Assembly (NCBI GenBank): GCA_964518955.1
Contig: CAZFHS010000001.1
Coordinates: 248,001-312,000 of the forward strand
DNA: 64,000 bases
Source of the DNA: JBDGYW01 sp964518955
Lineage (GTDB): Bacteria; Gemmatimonadota; Gemmatimonadetes; Gemmatimonadales; GWC2-71-9
Direction: 5' to 3'
Shown: positions 23,871-32,568 of the stretch, piece by piece
Layout of the letters: each line of letters begins with the position of its first letter
Position numbering within the stretch: the first letter of the stretch is position 1
Program-made: the position numbers and the translations under genes
Notes under the pieces: model-generated
Told to the model about the DNA's origin: nothing
The model's database searches: none
The model's input: the letters and a program-made list of their open reading frames with translations, nothing else

Positions 23871-26507
23871 TCAGCGCCCCGCTCTGAACACCGCGTTGTA
23901 GAGCAGCTTGTGAGTTACGTGCGCCTGCGCGCGGTTTTGGACGTTGAAGCCGAACAATATCACGCGACCCTCACCAACCTCGGCCTCGATGACCGACGCC
24001 TTGCCGCGTAGCCTTTCTTCGCCTGCCAGGAAACCACTCAACAACAATGATTCGTCGGGATAACGCGCAACGACGGTGATACTCGATTCTCCTCCCTCTC
24101 CTCCCTCCTCTCCCACAACCGCCTCGAGTGCATATTGACCAGAGACATAACCGATACTCTTCGGCTCCATCCCATATGCCAGCGGGTGGCTCGTGTCGTA
24201 GTCCATCCGAAGTATCGAGCCAGGTACGAAAAACTCGCTGCGCGAAACACCTCGCAGAGTGTTCTCAATGGGCAGGTCGAACATCCTGAGTGCGAGCTCG
24301 AGCGACGTCTTGTTGCATACGAGCGTGCCACCCTGTTCGACGAACCGCCTGATGTTGTCCACGCCTTCCTCGGTCATGCCTCCCACATATCTCGCGGGCA
24401 TTGTTCCGACAGCGTGTCCTTCGATGATCTGCTGAGGCCTCTGATCGGGAAGGACGATGACGTCAAACCGATCGCGCAGTCGGCCTACTCGCACATCGGC
24501 GTCACGTATGTCCTCATAGGGAAATTCATATTCATCGAAGAGGAGGTTCGTCCATCCCGCATCCATGCTCGCTACCCAAGATTGATAGAGACCGATCCTC
24601 GGAGCGGGTAACCGATTTGAACTGACACCGGGCGCTCCGCCAACCATGTCGACGTGCGTGGCAGACGCGATGTCGCGCAGCGTGCTTGCTGGGATGCTCG
24701 ACCGCTCGACGAGGAACGTACCTGCCGGGTACGTCGCGCCGCCGAGTGTGAACTCCTCGAGTGCAGCACTCACCCTACCACCCGCCGCTTGTATGCGATT
24801 CACCGCCTTGTAGCTGTTGTTGTCCGCGCGCGAAATGGCAGCGCGCGATCCACCACCACTAACCGACGCCGCAGGTGCAGGTATCTCGGTCGCCAGGTGC
24901 ATCGCCGCTTCGACCGGCGTCGTCATCATGTGGCTTTCGATTCCCATCAAAAGCGGCATGGTCCAGCCAGCATTGTCATACGGCAGCAACGGAGGCAGAA
25001 TCTCCTCGCCCTTTTCCTCGTCGTAGTAGCGGCTCGCCCTGGGCTGGCCCTGCCAGAGATGCGGATATTTCCTCAGATCGGGGAAGTCCTGACGCTCGAG
25101 CAGATTTTTCAAATACAAACCAAACGGCTGGCTCGTCTGGACGATGTAGGATCCCTCCCCGTATGCAACACCCTCGTGCGTGAACGGTTCGTCGGCTATG
25201 TGGACCTCGAAGCCTTGCAGAAGGAAGCGCTCCATCAGTAGAGCCGTGGTGTTTGCATCGCGTTGATCGGCTGGGAAGATCCATCCGTACGGCGGCTCGC
25301 TAGCGAAGCGCTCGATTATGTCGTTTGCCATCTGCCACTTGGCGAACATGAAGTCGGCCTTGTAGAACGACGCCAACTCGAAGATCGACATCGCCACGGT
25401 GTGGTTGTACAGGATCTGGTCGGCTAAACGCCACCAGCCGCCCAGCCAGGGATTGGGGTAAAACTGCCCCGGTACGAGATCTTTGTGCTGTTCGGGAAAA
25501 TCGGAAATCGTGTAGTGATGAGGCGTGGCGTAACCGTACGTCTGAGTTTCGGTCAGAAGTGACGGGATGTTGTGCCCTTCTGCGACCGCCAACACTGACC
25601 CAGTGTAGTAATAGTCGTAGTTGCTGCGCGAGATCACACCGGACAGCCCCTTTTCTTCCATCGCCTTCGCCCCGACCGTGCCTAGAAGATTCTCGTAACG
25701 CCTCACGAGCGGGTGAACGTTCGGGTTTGCGGGCTCGGCGGTGGGTGCTATGAAGATTCGTGCCGGAAAAGGACCGGTTTGATGTTGGTTGTAGTAGAAC
25801 ACCGGGAACCACTCTTCATTCACCAGCCGGTTGGTATTTCGCGTTTCCTGCAGGTTGGCAATGTGCGACTCGCGGTTGTTGTCGTGACCTGCGTACTTCT
25901 GGTAGAGGAACGGTGGCCGGGCCGTTTCGTACGTAGTGCCGATGTTGCCGTTGTACCAGTCGGCGATCATCGTCATTCCGTCTGGGTTCGTCCAGACCAT
26001 CACGATGATCACGTTTTCGCGGATGCGCCGCGTGGTCGGGTCCTCATTCGTAACCAGGTCGTAAGCAAGCTGCACCTGCATGTTCGACCCCACGACCTCG
26101 GATGCGTGCAGCCCTCCATCTATCCAGGTAACGGCCACTCCTTCTTCGGCCATCCTACGCGCCTCTGCCTCCGAAACACCTCTGGCCAGGCTGAGCCGGC
26201 GCGAAACCTCCTTGTGGTGGTCGAGGTTCGCAAGGTTCTCTTCAGAGCTTATGACGGCGTACTTCTGTCGGCGTCCATACGACGTCTCGCCCGCGTCGAA
26301 CACTCGCAGCCGCTGTGTTTGACTCTCCAGGAGTTCGATGTAACCGGCGGCCTGTTCGTAAGTAATCAGATGAAAGTCGGCTCCCACTTCAAAGCCGAGG
26401 AACTCTTCGGGAGTCGTGACCTGAGCAGCACCGTTTGAAACGAGGAATGCTGCGAGAAGAAAGACGCTGAAGAACACACGTGGGGCGACGCGGCGACAAA
26501 CGGTCAT
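23871..26507 (-). CDS. Exported M14-family zinc carboxypeptidase with C-terminal beta domains
   Basis: 878 aa from the ATG at 26507 (GGAGG 8 nt upstream); readings from 26525 and 26576 are less likely. A signal peptide ends at about SNGAAQ. The zinc motif HxxE is H134-A-S-E137 in WIDGGLHASEVVGSN; a second histidine is in YNQHQTGPF. Residues after about 480 hold an Ig-like region and a glutamine-amidotransferase-like alpha/beta part (LPDQRPQQIIEGHAVG ... GGTLVCNKTSLELALRM), typical for the large M14 proteins of Gemmatimonadota. It probably releases C-terminal residues from peptides in the periplasm. It is upstream of nothing obvious and converges on the SnoaL cluster. Confidence 0.88.
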   Translation of the reverse strand: MTVCRRVAPRVFFSVFLLAAFLVSNGAAQVTTPEEFLGFEVGADFHLITYEQAAGYIELLESQTQRLRVFDAGETSYGRRQKYAVISSEENLANLDHHKEVSRRLSLARGVSEAEARRMAEEGVAVTWIDGGLHASEVVGSNMQVQLAYDLVTNEDPTTRRIRENVIIVMVWTNPDGMTMIADWYNGNIGTTYETARPPFLYQKYAGHDNNRESHIANLQETRNTNRLVNEEWFPVFYYNQHQTGPFPARIFIAPTAEPANPNVHPLVRRYENLLGTVGAKAMEEKGLSGVISRSNYDYYYTGSVLAVAEGHNIPSLLTETQTYGYATPHHYTISDFPEQHKDLVPGQFYPNPWLGGWWRLADQILYNHTVAMSIFELASFYKADFMFAKWQMANDIIERFASEPPYGWIFPADQRDANTTALLMERFLLQGFEVHIADEPFTHEGVAYGEGSYIVQTSQPFGLYLKNLLERQDFPDLRKYPHLWQGQPRASRYYDEEKGEEILPPLLPYDNAGWTMPLLMGIESHMMTTPVEAAMHLATEIPAPAASVSGGGSRAAISRADNNSYKAVNRIQAAGGRVSAALEEFTLGGATYPAGTFLVERSSIPASTLRDIASATHVDMVGGAPGVSSNRLPAPRIGLYQSWVASMDAGWTNLLFDEYEFPYEDIRDADVRVGRLRDRFDVIVLPDQRPQQIIEGHAVGTMPARYVGGMTEEGVDNIRRFVEQGGTLVCNKTSLELALRMFDLPIENTLRGVSRSEFFVPGSILRMDYDTSHPLAYGMEPKSIGYVSGQYALEAVVGEEGGEGGESSITVVARYPDESLLLSGFLAGEERLRGKASVIEAEVGEGRVILFGFNVQNRAQAHVTHKLLYNAVFRAGR

Positions 26508-26683
26508 TCTCGAGTCCTCCGTCATCTGACATGGAAAGACATTCTCTGAATCGACTACTGCGTGCACACAGGGCAAAACTTAGTAGTTGGTACGGGCACA
26601 ATGAATACAGCAAAGAACCGGGCGCTATCATGACTGACAGCATCCGGCAATATGATTCGGTTTGCGTACAGAGTCTCAGCGCT

Positions 26684-28354
26684 CTACGGCATCTCCGGAG
26701 GCGCAATCCTGCGCAGCGTTGCCTGCTCGAATGCGTAAGCCAGTTCGAGCAGACGCGGCTCGCTGCACGCCATCCCCGTGAAGCTCACGCCGTATGGGCG
26801 CGGCTTGGGCTCGAATCCTTCCGGCATCGGGGGTCGAGCATCGGTCGCGATGAGGCCGAACGGTACGATCACGGTCGGGTAACCCGGCCGGGCAGCTATT
26901 CCTGCGCTGCCTGACCCCGGGAACAGAAGGGCATCCAGTTCGAGGTTGGCCATGACCTCGTCGATTCCGTGCTCACCATTCAGGCGCAGGTCCCGTGCAC
27001 GATCGGCCTCGTACCTGGCACGATCACTCTCCAGGTCGATCGCGTCCGATCGGTCGAGCTGCGCCTGGCCATACTTGAGTGCGCCAGCATTTTCGTGAGC
27101 AAGGTTCCACTCGCGGAGTTCGGTAAGCGTTTTGACCGGTGCGGCATCCCCCAGGGTGGCCAGCCATGCATTGAAATCCCGCTTCATGCCATAGTGGAGC
27201 ACGCTGCTACGCCCGCTCACGAGCAGGTTGTTGTCTGGATCCGGGTCGATCACGCTCGGGATATCGGCTGGATCGACGATTATCGCCCCATTTGCCTCCA
27301 GGATTCCAATCGCTTCCGCCATCATTGCTCTGCCCTCTTCCGACAACCTGCCGCGCCACCGATCGGTGCCTGGAACCTGCACAGAGTCGTAATACATAGC
27401 GCGAGGGATCCCGATGCGGGCTCCCTGAAGTCCGTTGACGTTCAAGAACGCCGTGTAATCACCGTTCGGCGGAGGTTCACAACGTTGGGTCGCGGCGTCG
27501 TTGGGGTCGGGCTCTGTGCCTTCCAACGCGCCGAAGAATATCGCTGCGTCCGTGACGGTCCGTGCCATCGGACCAGCGATGTCCTGATCGGCGGTGATCG
27601 GTATCACTCCATAGCGGCTCACGCGCCCCACGGTCGGTTTGATTGCCGCCAGCATATTTGCGTTCGCAGGAGATAGTATGGAGCCAGACGTCTCAGTGCC
27701 TACGTTCGCAGCCCAGAAGCTCATCGCGGTTCCAATGCCAGAGCTGGAACCGCCCACGCCCATCACCGGACGTCCGTCATTTCGCCCCTCACGCGGTTCG
27801 CGACGGGGATCGTAAGGGTTGAGGCCGTAGCCGCCAATCGCACTGTAATTGCCCGGCATGCCAGACGCGATGAAGTTCGCGAGTTCGGTCATGACCGTCT
27901 TCGCGATGATGATTGCACCGGCTTCGCGGAGGTTCGTCATCAACGTGGCCTCGTACGGGGGAACAAAACCCTCGAAGGCCAGCGCTCCCCCTGTGGTCGG
28001 CAGGTGAGTCGTGTGAACGTTGTCCTTGAGGGCCACGGGGATCCCGTGGAGAGGACCTCGCACGTTTCCTTCGGCGCGTTCTCTATCGAGCTGGTCTGCC
28101 TCTTCCAGTACGTTGGCGTTGACCGATATCACCGCGTTGACACGCTCCTCATAGAGCGCAATTCGCAGTAGGTGTGCCTCGACCAACTCACGCGAGGTTA
28201 TCCGCCCTTCCTCCATCGCGCGCTGCATCTCGGGAATGGTAGCCTCGACTACGTCGAAGGGCTCGTGAGATTCGCAAGACGTGGAAGAGAGGAACAACAG
28301 CGCAACGAATGCAGCGCCGAGTAGGCGCAGCGAAAGATTCTCGAACCAGGACAT
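26684..28354 (-). CDS. Exported amidase-signature hydrolase (lipoprotein)
   Basis: 556 aa from the ATG at 28354 (GGAG 6 nt upstream). Lipobox STSC predicts an envelope lipoprotein. The amidase-signature triad is visible: the lysine of VALKDNVHTTHLPTTGG, the cis-serine of GGSSSGIGTAM and the nucleophile of GTETSGSI. FPGSGSAGIAARPGYPTVIVP near the C-terminus also fits the family. These enzymes hydrolyse amides, including peptide C-terminal amides. The substrate cannot be read from the sequence. It stands 177 bp upstream of the M14 gene and shares its strand. Confidence 0.9.
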   Translation of the reverse strand: MSWFENLSLRLLGAAFVALLFLSSTSCESHEPFDVVEATIPEMQRAMEEGRITSRELVEAHLLRIALYEERVNAVISVNANVLEEADQLDRERAEGNVRGPLHGIPVALKDNVHTTHLPTTGGALAFEGFVPPYEATLMTNLREAGAIIIAKTVMTELANFIASGMPGNYSAIGGYGLNPYDPRREPREGRNDGRPVMGVGGSSSGIGTAMSFWAANVGTETSGSILSPANANMLAAIKPTVGRVSRYGVIPITADQDIAGPMARTVTDAAIFFGALEGTEPDPNDAATQRCEPPPNGDYTAFLNVNGLQGARIGIPRAMYYDSVQVPGTDRWRGRLSEEGRAMMAEAIGILEANGAIIVDPADIPSVIDPDPDNNLLVSGRSSVLHYGMKRDFNAWLATLGDAAPVKTLTELREWNLAHENAGALKYGQAQLDRSDAIDLESDRARYEADRARDLRLNGEHGIDEVMANLELDALLFPGSGSAGIAARPGYPTVIVPFGLIATDARPPMPEGFEPKPRPYGVSFTGMACSEPRLLELAYAFEQATLRRIAPPEMP

Positions 28355-28962
28355 ATCCGACTCCGGAAGAAACTTTTTATTCACCGGCCATTCCATGCAG
28401 CGGTGAACGCGGCGTGGCCGACACAACAACTGACACGCTAAAGAGCTACTGTGGCGCTGCGTTGTCAACTGATGGGTGTTGGTCTTCGACGCCGACCGCA
28501 GATTCGAGTTCGCTTGGTGAGTTGGTGAAGATCATCACACGCTCAACCCTTCCTCCCCTCGTTCCCCTTGGTGGAAATCGGAAACAGTCGGATTTTCGAG
28601 GCGACCTTCTAGCGTCAGGAAAGCAATCGCGTTGGCACGATGCATCGTCGCGAAGAACCCGCACTGCCGATAGCGCTGCGTTTGGGCTGTCGCGGAGCTT
28701 CGGTCGCCGCTCACCGAGACAACGCGAATCAGCCCTCCACCGAAATCGCCGACCACCTTGGAATCGGCGTAGTCCAGCAGGCTCGGCGCGTTTGTGTATA
28801 CCTCCAATGCTCCTCCAATACCGCCGCGTTCGTTGCGGGATGGCCTCAAGTGTATTAGAACGCAGTCAACTATCAGTCAATTGCTGAGTGGATGGAATCA
28901 ACTATCCGGAGATCGTAGGTGCTGTTGGGACGACGGAGGTTCGAACGCTCGACCAGCAGCTA
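28355..28962. other. Non-coding gap upstream of the amidase gene
   Basis: 608 bp between the amidase start and the end of the broken methyltransferase. Only unsupported short reading frames occur; the longest, about 100 codons on the minus strand (28535-28849), has no recognisable motif or RBS. I see no repeat or clear promoter. Confidence 0.5.
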
Positions 28963-29568
28963 TCAGGCACAAAGCCAGAGGCGCATCGTGCCCTTTGAAG
29001 TCTCCTGCTCTTCAATCACGGAAAGGCCCGTCTGATCGAGCAAAGCGGGGATGCCTCCGTTTGCGGTGAAGGAGCGATAACCTCGGTAGTGGTCCCTACC
29101 CGCCAAACGTTCGATGAAATCTGTGCTGATCCGGCGCCACAGAGTGCTTTGGCCTGCCTCCCAATCCACGATGATCAGTTGCTGAGCAATCCTCCGCATT
29201 TCCAGTAACACCGGTATTCGGATTACCATAGGCATCTCGTGGATTACCAAGGAGGTTACGGCGATATCGAATTCGCCTTCCCTGACTCGATAGAGACGCG
29301 CTGCATCGGCAACTTGGAAATCGATGTGAGTGAGATCAAGTTTGGCAGCCTGCCGTCAGGCATTTTCGATCTGGCTTTGAGAGATGTCAATGCCCAAGCC
29401 ACGAGCAATGTGATCGCTCAAGGCGAACAGCTGCGCTCCAGTACCACAGCCGATATCGACCACCGTGGCCCCCGCTGGAATCCATTTCCTCACGCGATCG
29501 CGAATCGGAACCAGTGCGGGGTCAATGATGGTGCGGTACAACCAACCGTGAAAATAGGAATCTGCCAC
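28963..29568 (-). pseudogene. Class I SAM methyltransferase interrupted by in-frame TGA
   Basis: A GTG at 29568 (AGGG upstream) starts the reading; the first 70 residues include VVDIGCGTGAQ, the SAM-binding motif I, and GIDISQSQIENA. A TGA follows at 29356-29358. In the same frame the sequence continues RQAAKLDLTHIDFQVADAAR, EGEFDIAVTSLVIHEMP and on to a normal C-terminus at 28963, with no other stop. Relatives have SQIENARRxA here, so the stop most simply replaces an arginine: CGA to TGA, one C-to-T transition. The reading would be about 200 residues. It diverges from the BAHD acyltransferase gene by 66 bp. Read-through or a sequencing error would restore a normal protein; otherwise it is a pseudogene. 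Confidence 0.8.
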
Positions 29569-29634
29569 TGATTCAACCCTGTATATTGGAGTCGTGAACT
29601 CTGGACAGAAGATAACAGGCGAGTTGGCGTGCAG

Positions 29635-30807
29635 ATGAATACGATACAGCTCACTCCGATAGATCACATCTTCACCGGTGTCGGTTCCTATCCCATCGAG
29701 TTCGTATTCGCCTACAGAGACAGGATCGATCCAGAACGGCTTCAGTCGAGTCTGAGCGAGGTAGTTCGGCTCTTCGTGCCTGTGAGCAGCAGACTCGAGC
29801 ACGTGTCCAGCAACACCTACGCGCTTACACCATGCGAAGACGGTCTTCGCTTTCAGACGACCGAGTCCTCAGCGAGTTTCGGCGACCCGGATGCCCGATA
29901 CGATTTCCTCGACTCCGTGAACAGTGTCCCTGGAGAGCCACTCACTCGGATCAAACTCACCCAAGCGCCCGAGGGCTCTGTGCTTGGCGTGAGCATGTCG
30001 CACGCGGTGGGAGACGGGTTTAGCTACTTCCACTTCCTCTCAACTTGGGCGCGGCTCTTTCGAGGAAACAAATTTCTCGAACCTTACATTGGACGCGAGC
30101 AACTGATCCCGGAACAGCAGGACCATCGCAACCACGTCACACCGGCCGACGTGCTGGCCGCTTCGGGAATCTTCTGGGACGAGCGTCGCCGCTCAATCGC
30201 ACGAGACCGCATTCACTGGGACAGGTTTCACCTCTCACAAGATGAACTGAGCGAGTTGCTTGCGGAGGCGCAGCCAGATGTCGATGCGCGATTGTCATTC
30301 AACGACGTAGTCTCTGGCCATCTCTGGAGGACCTACATCGCCAAGTGGAACGGTGGTGAAGGAGAGAACCTCACCTACATCAGCTGCCCGGTCGACTTCC
30401 GCAGGATTTTCAAAGGGTTCCCGCGCACCTATTTCGGTAACGGCGTCGGCCTGGCCACGCGATCGTTCCTGCGCAATGCACTAGCTGACGCACCTCTCGG
30501 CCAGCTGGCGTCTATCGTTCGTGAGGGGGTTGCCTCCGTCGATGAGGCCTATATTCAAAACGCCCTGAGCACTCTAGAAGTCCAACGAGAGCAGGAAGGG
30601 CTGTCCGTGCTCGAGGAGAACCACGTGATGCATCCGCGGAGCGGCATCCTGATCACCAATTTGTCACGCCTGCCGGTCAACGAACTCGAGTTTGATGCCG
30701 GTCCGCCCGTGGCATTCGACATACTGACTCCGGCCGTGCGCGGTGCGGTAGTACTGCCCGCCGAAGACGGTGTCGACATCAGAGTCTGCTGCCCGTTGGA
30801 GGAGTGA
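29635..30807 (+). CDS. BAHD-type (pfam02458-like) acyltransferase
   Basis: 390 aa from the ATG at 29635. The catalytic HxxxD is SHAVGDG, about a third of the way into the protein, and the plant-type structural motif DFGWG appears as NELEFDAGPP near the end, in the right relative place (DLSRLPVNELEFDAG-like). An internal GEGENLTYISCPVDFRR stretch is also typical of the family. BAHD enzymes transfer acyl groups from acyl-CoA to hydroxyl or amine acceptors and are best known in plants and fungi; bacterial members are rarer. No signal peptide. Its neighbour on the other strand is an interrupted methyltransferase, so the pair could belong to one small tailoring module. Acceptor and acyl donor are unknown. 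Confidence 0.75.
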   Translation: MNTIQLTPIDHIFTGVGSYPIEFVFAYRDRIDPERLQSSLSEVVRLFVPVSSRLEHVSSNTYALTPCEDGLRFQTTESSASFGDPDARYDFLDSVNSVPGEPLTRIKLTQAPEGSVLGVSMSHAVGDGFSYFHFLSTWARLFRGNKFLEPYIGREQLIPEQQDHRNHVTPADVLAASGIFWDERRRSIARDRIHWDRFHLSQDELSELLAEAQPDVDARLSFNDVVSGHLWRTYIAKWNGGEGENLTYISCPVDFRRIFKGFPRTYFGNGVGLATRSFLRNALADAPLGQLASIVREGVASVDEAYIQNALSTLEVQREQEGLSVLEENHVMHPRSGILITNLSRLPVNELEFDAGPPVAFDILTPAVRGAVVLPAEDGVDIRVCCPLEE

Positions 30808-30847
30808 CTGGCGAATCACGACACAACGTTTTTTCTGGGGGGAATCT

Positions 30848-31585
30848 GTGAAGCGCTTCAAAAATGTCGTTTTAGCGTGTCTGTTTCTGAGCTTGGGATG
30901 TGCATCTTTGGGCATGAACTCGGTTCAGCGCCTGAACCAGCTCTCGCCTGGCATGACGAGCGATGAAGTCGTCGAGATATTGGGGGAACCCCAATCGTCC
31001 GAAATGACTGCGGACAACTGGGTTCTCAAATACACACTGCACGAAAACTGGAAGGGGCACGTGCCGTACTTCATAGTTTTCGACAAGGAGACGAGGAAGT
31101 TGCTTGCCTGGCACGAAGACGAAGAGGGATACCAACGTAACCAGCAACAGCTCGGCGAGACCTTCCAGCCACTGCTCGAGGGTCAAAACCAGGGCGGCAC
31201 AGCAACACCGGTTGGCCCGAACGATCCTGAGTTACAAAGATGGATCACGGGCAATTACTATAGCTTTTCGTCCAGCGCGGTCGTCTCGGCATCGTCTGAA
31301 CGTTCGCTTACACTCTGTGTAAACGGTCAATTCCGCGCCGCCGGCGAGTTCAGTGCAAGCGGCAATCGTGACAGCGGCGGCAACACCGACTGGGGCGCAG
31401 CGAGTCAGGGTGGCGAAGCCGGAGCCTGGACGATCTCGGGTGACCGGCAGGCCGGCACCATCACACTGTCCTATCCGGACGGATCGACAAGGAATGTGCA
31501 GTACCGAGTCGGCTCCCAGCAGGAGCAGACCATGTACTTCGATGATAGGCAATACGCCTACGCGGGGGAGGCTGTTTGTCGCTAG
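30848..31585 (+). CDS. BamE/SmpA-like lipoprotein with C-terminal beta domain
   Basis: 245 aa from the GTG at 30848 (a G-rich RBS just upstream). Lipobox LGCA. Residues after the signal, VQRLNQLSPGMTSDEVVEILGEPQ, match the SmpA/OmlA (BamE-like) fold, where GMT...V...LG.P is diagnostic. The second half (from about residue 130) reads as beta strands with repeated S/T/G, and ends with YRVGSQQEQTMYF; I do not recognise it. It is predicted to sit in the outer or cytoplasmic membrane. It is 40 bp downstream of the BAHD gene on the same strand, which may be a coincidence of spacing. Confidence 0.7.
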   Translation: MKRFKNVVLACLFLSLGCASLGMNSVQRLNQLSPGMTSDEVVEILGEPQSSEMTADNWVLKYTLHENWKGHVPYFIVFDKETRKLLAWHEDEEGYQRNQQQLGETFQPLLEGQNQGGTATPVGPNDPELQRWITGNYYSFSSSAVVSASSERSLTLCVNGQFRAAGEFSASGNRDSGGNTDWGAASQGGEAGAWTISGDRQAGTITLSYPDGSTRNVQYRVGSQQEQTMYFDDRQYAYAGEAVCR

Positions 31586-31660
31586 AGATCTCACGAAGAT
31601 TCGAATCCGCCGTGCCTGCGCAGCGTCGATGTGGGTCAACCGTTGGACAAGGAGTGTTTG

Positions 31661-32275
31661 GTGCATAACTCATTCAAACTGGCAGTTGTGATCGCAGTTG
31701 TTCTCGGGGCCCTGTCCCCCTCGAATCTTGCATCTCAGGGAACCATCACCCTCTTCAACGGCACCGATCTCACCGGCTGGACCATCTACGGTACAGAGTT
31801 TTGGTACGTCGAAAACGGCGAGATGATATGCGAGAGTGGTCCGGACTCAGCCTACGGGTATTTGGCCACTGAGGCCAGCTTCAAAGATTTCGAGTTGACC
31901 CTGGAGTTTCTGCAAGAGGCGGACGGGAACAGCGGAGTGTTTTTCCGCTCACACATAGAAGGCACGCGCATCAGCGGCTGGCAGGCCGAGGTGGCTCCGC
32001 CGGGAAGCAACACTGGTGGCATATACGAATCGTACGGCCGGGGCTGGCTCATTCAGCCAGAGCTAGGTAAGGACAGTGCGCTGCGTATGGGTGAGTGGAA
32101 CACGATGCACCTCCGTGTAATCGGGAGCCGCGTGACTACCTGGCTAAACGGTGTGGAAATGGTGGACTTGGTCGACGAGCAGATCGGTGCGGCCGAGGGG
32201 CACATCGCCCTGCAGATTCACGATGGGGGAGGAATCAGAGTTCGGTGGCGAAACCTTCGGGTGGTTGTGCGGTGA
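31661..32275 (+). CDS. Exported DUF1080-family protein (3-keto-glycoside hydrolase-like)
   Basis: 204 aa from the GTG at 31661, with AAGGAG 7 nt upstream; signal peptide to about LASQG. The DUF1080 concanavalin-like fold is recognisable by TLFNGTDLTGWTIYG, GYLATEASFKDFELTLEFL, GNSGVFFRSHIEG and GIYESYGRGWL. Members are now known to hydrolyse 3-keto-glycosides in a few cases, but most are uncharacterised. It stands by itself, closing a plus-strand run. Confidence 0.88.
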   Translation: MHNSFKLAVVIAVVLGALSPSNLASQGTITLFNGTDLTGWTIYGTEFWYVENGEMICESGPDSAYGYLATEASFKDFELTLEFLQEADGNSGVFFRSHIEGTRISGWQAEVAPPGSNTGGIYESYGRGWLIQPELGKDSALRMGEWNTMHLRVIGSRVTTWLNGVEMVDLVDEQIGAAEGHIALQIHDGGGIRVRWRNLRVVVR

Positions 32276-32287
32276 GGGCGGGATTCC

Positions 32288-32408
32288 GCCAGGGCAATCC
32301 CCCTTCGCGGACTGATGGTTGCGGGCTGCCGCTACGCCAGGGCACTCCCCCTACGCGGGCGGTAGTTTAGAAAGAAAACTAAGGCCCGCTTCGGGGGACT
32401 GCCCTGGC
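32288..32408. repeat. GCCAGGGCA..CGCGG repeat: two direct copies plus one inverted, forming a long hairpin
   Basis: Three 25-bp copies of one motif: 32288-32312, 32336-32360, and inverted at 32384-32408. Copies 2 and 3 face each other across TAGTTT-AGAAAGA-AAACTA, so about 31 bp on each side pair around a 7-nt loop. The hairpin lies between the convergent DUF1080 gene and the SelA-like gene, where it may also serve as a bidirectional terminator. A related copy sits at 49647-49671. This looks like a REP/BIME-type or MITE-like intergenic element. Confidence 0.75.
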
Positions 32409-32568
32409 TTCGTGACACCCGCTATAGAAGACTGTCGCAGAATGCCAGCGGCAGAGACACTTTACTACTCTTCGCCCACGGCACCACCGATTCCACCGTG
32501 AAGAAGTAGATGAGCATAGTGCGCGAAAATGCACGCGGGTACCGCGCCTACAAGATGTTAATCCCCAG

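Noticed and set aside
28535..28849. A 104-codon minus-strand frame upstream of the amidase
   Set aside because: No motif, no RBS, composition like intergenic DNA.
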